From positions 1 through 5,986 of the forward strand of contig DAIEHU010000176.1 of NCBI GenBank assembly GCA_027353395.1: a DNA stretch of 5,986 bases. The letters run 5' to 3'. Below, piece after piece: positions 1-5,001 of the stretch (the stretch's first letter is position 1; every line of letters starts with the position of its first letter). Source of the stretch: Desulfobacteraceae bacterium. GTDB lineage: Bacteria > Desulfobacterota > Desulfobacteria > Desulfobacterales > Desulfosalsimonadaceae. The position numbers and the translations under genes are program-made. The notes beneath the pieces were generated by a model. It was given only the letters and a program-made list of their open reading frames with translations, searched no databases and was not told where the DNA came from.

Positions 1-155
1 GTACGATAAATATCGTTATCAGGCCGATTTTTGTCGAAATTTTAATTATTTCATTAATAATCAATAAGTTTGAATAAAAAGTCAAGGTTAAACAAACACG
101 GCCGAGAAATGATAGGGTTCTTTATTCATTTAATTCATGCGGTGGGGGAAATGTG
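1..155. other. AT-rich region without a gene
   Basis: No convincing coding sequence is seen on either strand before the small membrane protein gene. The stretch is markedly AT-rich and has small imperfectly spaced inverted repeats: CGATA-AA-TATCG at 4-15 and ATTATT/AATAAT at 45-61. It presumably holds the promoter of the gene at 156, but I could not find a -35/-10 pair with sensible spacing. The repeats are short enough to arise by chance in AT-rich DNA. Confidence 0.5.
141..148 (+). promoter_or_regulatory. ribosome binding site of the small membrane protein gene
   Basis: GGTGGGGG lies 7 bases before the ATG at 156. It is G-rich rather than a textbook GGAGG, but it is the only purine-rich block nearby. 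It favours the ATG over the GTG at 153, which would be only 4 bases away. Confidence 0.5.
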
Positions 156-434
156 ATGAAAAAGCGAGTCTTTTGGAAAGGGTTGATGGCAGGGAGTGTG
201 GCCGGGTGGTTGTTTGTCTTTTGGGGATGTTTTTTCCCTTTTCATGGCGGCATGATGCGCATCCTCTGGTGGGGCGTCATGCTGGGATGGACCATCCTGC
301 ATCCGCTGGAACTTGCCGTGTCGATTCCCATTGGAAAGCAAAAAGGCCTGATGCCGCAGCACATATTGGTTAAAACAATCCTTTTCGGATTTACCTGGTG
401 GCTGCCGCTGAAGCTGGGGGTTTTCGAAGATTGA
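156..434 (+). CDS. small predicted inner-membrane protein, unknown function
   Basis: This 92-residue protein is not one I recognise. The sequence shows a basic start (MKKR) and three hydrophobic stretches, at about residues 8-28, 35-57 and 70-88, rich in Trp, Phe and Gly. They are separated by short loops, including a basic one (GKQKG, 60-64). The last segment holds the striking run FGFTWWLPLK (77-86), which looks like a conserved signature. I infer a small integral inner-membrane protein. The ATG at 156 is preferred over the GTG directly before it (153) because a G-rich ribosome binding site (GGTGGGGG, 141-148) lies 7 bases upstream. It is a single gene converging on the glycosyltransferase with 40 bases between stop codons and no clear terminator. 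The even hydrophobic pattern and good ribosome binding site argue for a real gene, but no function can be given. Confidence 0.72.
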   Translation: MKKRVFWKGLMAGSVAGWLFVFWGCFFPFHGGMMRILWWGVMLGWTILHPLELAVSIPIGKQKGLMPQHILVKTILFGFTWWLPLKLGVFED

Positions 435-474
435 CAGTTTTGCAAAAAGCGGAGAAATCTCGCCTGCGGTATTG

Positions 475-1218
475 TTATGGAAAAAGCGGGCTGACTGTCA
501 GACCCATCCGCGCCATCCGGAATTTCAGCGCGGTTTCCAGGCACCCCAGGCCATACGTGACGCTGCGTCTAAAATTAATGGATGATGCTTCGGCGAAATA
601 AAGGGTCGGGCAACTGACTTCCGCGATCATATACCCCATCCAGAGAATCTGGGCCAGCATCTGGTTGTCGAAAACAAAATCATCGGAATTGTTTTCAAGA
701 TTCAGTTTCAGCAGAAGCTCCCGCGAAAATGCGCGATATCCGGTGTGGTATTCCGATAATTTGGCGCCTGTCAACAGGTTTTCAACAAGCGTGAGGCAAC
801 GGTTGGCGACATATTTCCATTTCGGCATCCCGCCTTTCAGGGCATGGCCTCCCAGGATACGAGACCCCAGAACGCAGGAATAAAGGCCGTTTCCAATCAT
901 GGACGCCATGGCCGGAATCAGTTTCGGGGTGTACTGGTAATCCGGATGCACCATGATGACGATATCCCCGTCCTGCTCAAGGGCCATCCGGTAGCAGGTT
1001 TTCTGATTGGCGCCATACCCCTTGTTTTTCTGATGAGCATAAACAAGGGCGTGGGGAAGCGATTGCGCAATCTGTACCGTTTCATCACGGCTGGCGTCAT
1101 CCACGACAATCACCAGATCCACCATTTGTTGCGCCATCACCTCATCATAGGTCTGTTTTAATGTCGCCGCCGCATTGTATGCCGGCATAATCACGATGAC
1201 TTTTTTGTCGTTGAACAC
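475..1218 (-). CDS. glycosyltransferase family 2 (dolichyl/undecaprenyl-phosphate sugar transferase-like)
   Basis: This is a GT2 (GT-A fold) enzyme of the DPM1-like branch, which typically moves a sugar from a nucleotide donor to a polyprenyl phosphate or cell-envelope glycan at the cytoplasmic membrane face. With the GTG start it has 247 residues. Visible motifs are PAYN (12-15), the nucleotide-binding VVDDASRDET (38-47), KGYGAN (66-71), HPDYQYTP (91-98, standing for the DxD metal motif), EYHTGYRAF (156-164) and DDFVFDNQ (179-186, the acceptor/catalytic region). There are no C-terminal transmembrane helices, so it is a soluble single-domain form. The GTG at 1218 is chosen because GGGAGG lies 5 bases upstream and the beta-strand VIVIMPAYN then starts near the N terminus, as is usual. 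An in-frame ATG at 1248 adds 10 residues but has no ribosome binding site. The gene follows the lipid kinase on the same strand but has its own promoter. Family is certain; donor and acceptor are unknown. Confidence 0.93.
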   Translation of the reverse strand: MFNDKKVIVIMPAYNAAATLKQTYDEVMAQQMVDLVIVVDDASRDETVQIAQSLPHALVYAHQKNKGYGANQKTCYRMALEQDGDIVIMVHPDYQYTPKLIPAMASMIGNGLYSCVLGSRILGGHALKGGMPKWKYVANRCLTLVENLLTGAKLSEYHTGYRAFSRELLLKLNLENNSDDFVFDNQMLAQILWMGYMIAEVSCPTLYFAEASSINFRRSVTYGLGCLETALKFRMARMGLTVSPLFP

Positions 1219-1223
1219 AAGCG

Positions 1224-1229
1224 CCTCCC
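1224..1229 (-). promoter_or_regulatory. ribosome binding site deciding the GTG start of the glycosyltransferase
   Basis: On the minus strand GGGAGG is followed by 5 bases and GTG (1216-1218). This near-perfect Shine-Dalgarno sequence lies inside the longer ATG-initiated reading frame and points to the internal GTG as the true start. Confidence 0.65.
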
Positions 1230-1274
1230 GGTAAAGGATATCCACCATCCATTGAAATAATTTTTTCTCGCTGT

Positions 1275-1303
1275 ATTATAAATAAATGCGGCGGCGCCGT
1301 CAA
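1275..1303 (-). promoter_or_regulatory. sigma-70-type promoter of the glycosyltransferase gene
   Basis: On the minus strand there is TTGACG (1298-1303), a 17-base spacer and a perfect TATAAT (1275-1280). This is one mismatch from the full consensus with ideal spacing. Transcription would begin near 1268, giving a leader of about 50 bases to the GTG at 1218. An 8-base perfect palindrome CGGCGCCG (1292-1299) covers the upstream end of the spacer and touches the -35 box, so a repressor site is possible. The promoter lies between the lipid kinase stop and the glycosyltransferase start, so the latter can be transcribed on its own. Confidence 0.65.
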
Positions 1304-1348
1304 TCCTTTCCCTGCATTCTTTCCCCGCGATCAGTTGACAAACTTGGG

Positions 1349-1362
1349 TCATGGCGCCATGA
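1349..1362. repeat. 14-bp perfect palindrome over the lipid kinase stop codon
   Basis: TCATGGCGCCATGA reads the same on both strands and covers the last codons (Met-Ala-Pro-stop) of the lipid kinase gene. It has no loop and no T tract, so it is not a typical terminator. It may be chance, constrained by the coding sequence, or a protein-binding site. Confidence 0.4.
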
Positions 1363-2224
1363 TGGGCAGGCAATGCGGCTTGAGGGAAATATGGATGTCC
1401 GTAAATCTGCCGGCGAAATCTCCATCGAGCTGCATGGGAACAGGAGTGTCGGCGGTGATGATGATCTGTCTTCCTTTGAAATAACGGACCCCTTTGAGCC
1501 GGGTGATCCGGCTGAACCGGGCCATGAAGAAATAGCGGGCGATTGATCCCGCGTTTTCTTTCGGCAGCACGATTATATCCAGGCTTCCGGTGTCCACCCC
1601 GGCGTCAAACGCCATTTGGCAGATCCCGCCGTAGCAGCGCGCATTGCAGACCAGCACGATTTCGCCTTTGGCATGATGCCGGCCATCCACCCTCACATCA
1701 AATATATCGTGCGAACCGGCCCGCAGGGCGCGCAAGACCGGAAGTGCATAGCTCAAATTACTGATCCTTCCGGTCCTGACGGCCTTGAGCGCTTCCGTGA
1801 CCCTGGCGTCGAATCCTGCCCCCGCGATCATGATAAATTTCATGCCATTCATTATTGCGAGATCCGCCATGATCACGCGGCCGTTTTCGATCAAATCGGC
1901 TGTTCCGGCAGGCGTTCGCGGCAGACAAAGATCTTTGCCGAGAAGGTTCGCATTTCCTGTCGGGAGCTGGACAATGGGGATTCCGGCGTTATCGGGCAGT
2001 CCATTGATGATTTCATTAAACGTTCCATCGCCGCCTACAACAACGATTCGGTCGAACGATTCCTGAACGATCCTGGATATGCGCTGCTTTCCGTCCCCAG
2101 CAAACCGGGTGAGATACGGTTCCGCTTGGTGCCCTCTGCGTTTCAGGATGGCGGCCAGTGCTTGGGCCCTTTTTCCTGCGTCCCCGCCGCTGGCAATGGG
2201 ATTAGCAATGATGAGTATGTTCAT
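1349..2224 (-). CDS. diacylglycerol kinase family lipid kinase (YegS/DgkB-like)
   Basis: This 291-residue protein has the usual length of bacterial diacylglycerol kinase catalytic-domain proteins (DAGK_cat fold), which phosphorylate diacylglycerol or related lipids with ATP at the cytoplasmic membrane face. The N-terminal domain has NPIASGG (8-14), the nucleotide-binding GGDGTFNEIING (64-75) and LPTGNANLLGKDL (87-99). The C-terminal beta-sandwich domain has GAGFDA (135-140), CYGGICQMAFDAGVDTGSLD (197-216) and PMQLDGD (263-269), whose acidic residues match the metal/catalytic site of the family. All key motifs are intact. The ATG at 2224 gives the typical start MNILIIANP; the ribosome binding site is weak (AGAAGAAAT, about 7 bases away). 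It is divergent from the transferase-reductase operon and upstream of the glycosyltransferase on the same strand. Its substrate (diacylglycerol, phosphatidylglycerol, a sphingoid base or another alcohol lipid) cannot be told from sequence. Confidence 0.94.
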   Translation of the reverse strand: MNILIIANPIASGGDAGKRAQALAAILKRRGHQAEPYLTRFAGDGKQRISRIVQESFDRIVVVGGDGTFNEIINGLPDNAGIPIVQLPTGNANLLGKDLCLPRTPAGTADLIENGRVIMADLAIMNGMKFIMIAGAGFDARVTEALKAVRTGRISNLSYALPVLRALRAGSHDIFDVRVDGRHHAKGEIVLVCNARCYGGICQMAFDAGVDTGSLDIIVLPKENAGSIARYFFMARFSRITRLKGVRYFKGRQIIITADTPVPMQLDGDFAGRFTDIHISLKPHCLPIMAP

Positions 2225-2340
2225 ATTTGTTATTTCTTCTGATGATTTTGTTTATTTGGGAGAATATGGTTTAAGAATTAAGTCGCTAACATAGCGCAAC
2301 GATTTTAATAAAATCAATAAAATTAACATTATAGTCAGAA

Positions 2341-2364
2341 AAAACACTAGCTTTTGGCTAGCAT
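2341..2364 (-). terminator. terminator-like hairpin upstream of the lipid kinase gene
   Basis: Read on the minus strand, GCTAGC-CAAAA-GCTAGT forms a short stem (5 Watson-Crick pairs, about 8 with wobble pairs), followed by GTTTTTT (2341-2346 are all A on the plus strand). This resembles a weak intrinsic terminator. It could be an attenuator if the lipid kinase transcript starts further upstream, or a stop for antisense transcripts from the operon side. The stem is short, so the call is tentative. Confidence 0.35.
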
Positions 2365-2400
2365 TAACCTCATGTTTTTTTCGAAATGGTTATTTCTAAA

Positions 2401-2413
2401 ACTATGACATAGT
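2401..2413. repeat. 13-bp palindrome, possible operator
   Basis: ACTATG-A-CATAGT is perfectly symmetric around its central base, and the symmetry extends with one mismatch to 2398-2416. On the minus strand it lies just downstream of a TTGACG box (2419-2424), where a repressor site would be expected. Without a firm promoter assignment this stays a candidate. Confidence 0.35.
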
Positions 2414-2509
2414 GTTATCGTCAATAATGGTTTCAATTTTGTCCGATACCTTTTGACTCTATTGTTTCAACAGGACGCTTTTTCACTGAACCAACCGCCA
2501 CAATTGCAG

Positions 2510-2517
2510 AAAGGTGA
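2510..2517 (+). promoter_or_regulatory. ribosome binding site deciding the start of the transferase gene
   Basis: AAAGGTGA precedes the ATG at 2523 by 5 bases. The frame also opens with a GTG at 2514, but that codon lies inside this Shine-Dalgarno sequence, so the ATG at 2523 is the better start. Confidence 0.65.
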
Positions 2518-2522
2518 TTTGT

Positions 2523-3605
2523 ATGTTTATGTTTAATTCTTCCTCAAAGACATTGATTCAGTCCAAATACGTTCCCGCGGCAAACATGACCAGCGGATGG
2601 GTGCTGCCGGACGGCAAGGAAAAAGCGGAACCTCTCCCCGAAGCCTTCGCCTTCAGCTTTGAAGAGCGGATGGCGTATATCAAAAAATACGGCAGCCACT
2701 GCATGTCGTTTTCAACCTTGCAGCCGGGAATGCGTTTTTTTGATATGCCGGGTAAGGGATTTATCGCTTATATGCAGAAATGGGGCAGTCAGATGGTGCT
2801 GTCTGACCCGGTATGCCATGAGGATGACCGGGAAATGATCATCGCGGCCTTTATGCAAAAATTCAAGCGCGCAGGCTTTGTTCAGATCACCGAGCCGGTG
2901 GCCAGGCTGATGCATGAACGGTTCGGTTATTACGCCACCCAGTTTGGCGTTGAGACCATTGTGGATATGGAAAATTGGAGCCTTTCCGGCAAGAAAAAAC
3001 AGATATTGCGCACATCGCTTAATCAGACCCGCAAAAGCGGAATCGTTATCCGGGAATGCTGCGAGGAAAACCGGCACCATGCACTTTCAAAAGAGTGGAT
3101 GTCCACCCGGAAAATCAAAAACCGGGAAATCGGATTTCTGATCCGTCCCATGGTCATGGACCACGAAGAAGAAACCCGCAAGTTTTTCGCCTACCATGAA
3201 GACAAGCTCGTGGGCTTTGTTTTTTTCGACCCGATTTATAAGGATGGTAAGGTCATCAGTTATGTCCCCAATATTTCCCGGTTCAGCAATAGTTTTCGTC
3301 AGGGCATTTTTTATTCCCTGCTGATATGCGCCATGGAAACCTTTAAAAAGGAAGGACTCAAGGAAGTAAATCTGGGGTTGTCGATATTGGTGCTGGACGA
3401 TCAGGATAAAACATCTGAATCCCGGGTATTAAAGAGCATCGAGCGGCTGGTTTACCGGTATGGCAATTTTATCTATAATTTTAGGGGGATCGCGTTTACC
3501 AAATCGCGATTTAACGGCAAGACCCATAACTTTTACTGTGCGCACCGATGGCCGTTGCCGCTGATAAAGCTGCTGACGATGGTCAAGCTCTCGAACGTTT
3601 TTTAA
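2523..3605 (+). CDS. DUF2156 / MprF synthase-domain protein (LPG_synthase_C-like, GNAT fold), soluble
   Basis: The 360 residues resemble the C-terminal cytosolic synthase domain of MprF/LysX, which uses two tandem GNAT folds to move an amino acid from aminoacyl-tRNA to phosphatidylglycerol. Family hallmarks in order are LSDPVCHEDDREMIIAAF (93-110), ILRTSLNQTRKSG (161-173), the beta-hairpin core around AYHEDKLVGFVFFDP (223-237), SYVPNIS (246-252), the GxxxSLL helix (261-267), EVNLGLSIL (281-289) and the end motif YGNFIYNFRGIAFTKSRF (313-330). No transmembrane segment is seen, so the flippase half of true MprF is absent. The domain is nearly full length and all frames are clean. It leads an operon with the acyl reductase 30 bases downstream. 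MprF-type lipid aminoacylation is the closest known activity. With this partner it could instead transfer an acyl or aminoacyl group to a different acceptor. The family is fairly sure, the substrate is not. Confidence 0.85.
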   Translation: MFMFNSSSKTLIQSKYVPAANMTSGWVLPDGKEKAEPLPEAFAFSFEERMAYIKKYGSHCMSFSTLQPGMRFFDMPGKGFIAYMQKWGSQMVLSDPVCHEDDREMIIAAFMQKFKRAGFVQITEPVARLMHERFGYYATQFGVETIVDMENWSLSGKKKQILRTSLNQTRKSGIVIRECCEENRHHALSKEWMSTRKIKNREIGFLIRPMVMDHEEETRKFFAYHEDKLVGFVFFDPIYKDGKVISYVPNISRFSNSFRQGIFYSLLICAMETFKKEGLKEVNLGLSILVLDDQDKTSESRVLKSIERLVYRYGNFIYNFRGIAFTKSRFNGKTHNFYCAHRWPLPLIKLLTMVKLSNVF

Positions 3606-3624
3606 AAAATTTATCCGCGATTTG

Positions 3625-3631
3625 AAGGGGG
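3625..3631 (+). promoter_or_regulatory. ribosome binding site of the acyl reductase gene
   Basis: AAGGGGG lies 4 bases before the ATG at 3636, inside the 30-base gap after the transferase stop. The tight spacing and lack of a promoter or terminator in the gap indicate co-transcription of the two genes. Confidence 0.6.
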
Positions 3632-3635
3632 AATT

Positions 3636-4949
3636 ATGATTTATTTCGTAACAGGCATTACCGGTACCGTTGTTCCAGTGGTTGTGGAAGATTTGATGAA
3701 AAAGGATCCGGATGCGGTTTTTTATTTTGCGATCCGGAAAGATAAAAAAGGAAACGGCGTTCAGGCCAGATTTGAATCGGTGGTTGATTCCCTGGATCTG
3801 GACATTCCGGCCCGCCGAAAACTTGTGGAACGGTCCCGGCTGGTGGAAATTGATGTGGAAAAGGAAAAACTGGGCATTAATCCTGCATTATATTCCGAAT
3901 TAATTGAAAAAACGGAAAAGATCCTTCATGGCGCGGCAGATGTCCGGTTTGATCAGCCCTACGATGTCATCCGGATTCCCAACGTGATGTTTTCTCAAAA
4001 AATTTATGATTTGCTGGATGCCATCAAACAGCACCGTGAGTTATACGGAAAAAGCAAGCCCACTTTATATTATATTTCCACCGGTTATGCCTATGGCATT
4101 CACAAGAAACCCATTCCGGAGGATTTCCCGGAATTTCATCCGGGAAAACCCGACAATACCTATGCGCAGACCAAGGCGGAAGCAAAGGCGTTCATGCTGG
4201 ATAAAATCAACCAGCGAAATGATCAGATCGTTATTTTTGAGCCCACCATCATCGGCGGATCGGCCCGTACGGGGCGCACCAAAACCTACAACCTGCATTA
4301 TATCGTCATGATGCTTGGGTATATGGGGAAACTCCCTTTCCTGACCGCGCCGGAAAACCGGCTTGATATCGTGCCGGTGGATTGGGTGGCGGCGGTGATT
4401 TCCGATATTATGGCCAAAGATGAATATCATCGGGGGGTGGTTCGGCTGGCGAGCGGGGCTCAGGGAGTTCCGGTGAAATCCCTGCATGATGTGGGATACG
4501 CTTATTATACCACCCATGATCCAGTCCCGGGGCATGTTATCCCTAAAATCCGGTTTGTTCCCCGGTGGTTTTTTTATTCCATGGTTAATGTCCAAAAAAT
4601 TTTCTACCAAGTCATGTATCTTTGCACCCGGCGAAAACGATTCCGCAAGATGGCCAAGGGCATCAGCCTGCTGGAAGGCTATTTCCCCTACATCACCCGT
4701 TCAAAGGTGTTTGAAAATTCCCGGAGCATGGAACTGATTCAAAAATATACGGACTGCGCCGCCGCGCCAACACTTCAGGATATCCAGGATAAGGACGGAC
4801 GGCTTATCCAGAAAGGGTATTTCGAAAAAATAATGGCCGATACTTTGGAAACCGGCTGGGGCGGGCTGGTAGATTTCAAACGTCTGGGAAAAAAGACCGC
4901 CGAAGAATTCAAAACCCCGGAGCCAGCATTAGGCGCCATCAGAAAATGA
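3636..4949 (+). CDS. extended SDR, fatty acyl reductase / thioester reductase-like (NAD_binding_4)
   Basis: This 437-residue protein has the plan of the 'male sterility' / fatty acyl-CoA reductase and carboxylic-thioester reductase families, which reduce an acyl thioester with NAD(P)H to an aldehyde or alcohol. Visible are the N-terminal Rossmann motif TGITGTVVP (6-14), FAIRKDK (31-37, with an Arg fitting NADPH), HGAADVRF (98-105), the active-site strand YYISTGYAYG (145-154, Ser148/Thr149), Tyr176 and Lys180 in YAQTK, FEPTIIGGSARTG (201-213) and DIVPVDWVA (244-252). Residues 305-330 are hydrophobic and aromatic, possibly membrane-associating. The tail LLEGYFPYITRSKVFEN (345-361) resembles the C-terminal 'Sterile' region of bacterial fatty acyl reductases. 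Oddly, the third glycine of TGxxGxxG is Val13, followed by Pro14. The gene is second in the operon with the MprF-like transferase and ends before a strong terminator. Fold and class are clear; the acyl substrate and product oxidation level are not. Confidence 0.88.
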   Translation: MIYFVTGITGTVVPVVVEDLMKKDPDAVFYFAIRKDKKGNGVQARFESVVDSLDLDIPARRKLVERSRLVEIDVEKEKLGINPALYSELIEKTEKILHGAADVRFDQPYDVIRIPNVMFSQKIYDLLDAIKQHRELYGKSKPTLYYISTGYAYGIHKKPIPEDFPEFHPGKPDNTYAQTKAEAKAFMLDKINQRNDQIVIFEPTIIGGSARTGRTKTYNLHYIVMMLGYMGKLPFLTAPENRLDIVPVDWVAAVISDIMAKDEYHRGVVRLASGAQGVPVKSLHDVGYAYYTTHDPVPGHVIPKIRFVPRWFFYSMVNVQKIFYQVMYLCTRRKRFRKMAKGISLLEGYFPYITRSKVFENSRSMELIQKYTDCAAAPTLQDIQDKDGRLIQKGYFEKIMADTLETGWGGLVDFKRLGKKTAEEFKTPEPALGAIRK

Positions 4950-4958
4950 CCATAATAT

Positions 4959-4998
4959 AAAAGCACCGTTCAGGGCCACCTTCTTGAACGGTGCTTTT
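4959..4998. terminator. bidirectional intrinsic terminator
   Basis: AAAAGCACCGTTCA (4959-4972) and TGAACGGTGCTTTT (4985-4998) form a perfect 14-bp stem around a 12-base loop. On the plus strand it ends in TTTTTT (4995-5000), 10 bases after the reductase stop. On the minus strand it ends in TTTTATATT, just after the msrAB stop at 5002. It therefore serves both converging genes. Confidence 0.93.
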
Positions 4999-5001
4999 TT
5001 G

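Larger units (their letters stand above)
2225..2522. promoter_or_regulatory. AT-rich divergent intergenic region with short inverted repeats
   Basis: This stretch lies between the start of the lipid kinase (-) and the start of the transferase operon (+) and must hold both promoters. It has no plausible gene. Visible structures are CGCTA-ACA-TAGCG (2284-2296), CTAGC-TTTTG-GCTAG (2347-2361), GAAAT-GGTT-ATTTC (2383-2396) and ACTATG-A-CATAGT (2401-2413). Candidate minus-strand promoter elements are TATAAT at 2328-2333 without a good -35, TTGATT-N18-TATGTT at 2288-2317, and TTGACG at 2419-2424 with only a poor -10. On the plus strand TTGACT (2453-2458) has no matching -10. No single promoter can be called with confidence. 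Confidence 0.5.

Noticed and set aside
435..474. Terminator between the small membrane protein and the glycosyltransferase
   Set aside because: Only a weak imperfect hairpin (around GGAGAAATCTCG at 451-462) is seen, with a loop too small and no T tract.
1616..2242. 208-codon open frame on the plus strand
   Set aside because: It lies antisense to the lipid kinase gene, whose protein has all family motifs; the plus-strand translation shows no recognisable fold and no ribosome binding site.
2453..2481. Plus-strand promoter with TTGACT as -35 for the transferase operon
   Set aside because: No -10-like hexamer occurs 16-18 bases downstream; the alternative TTGTCC/TATTGT pair has a spacer of only 15.
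4065..4610. 181-codon open frame on the minus strand
   Set aside because: It is fully inside and opposite the acyl reductase gene; the His/Pro/Arg-rich translation is typical of a shadow frame.
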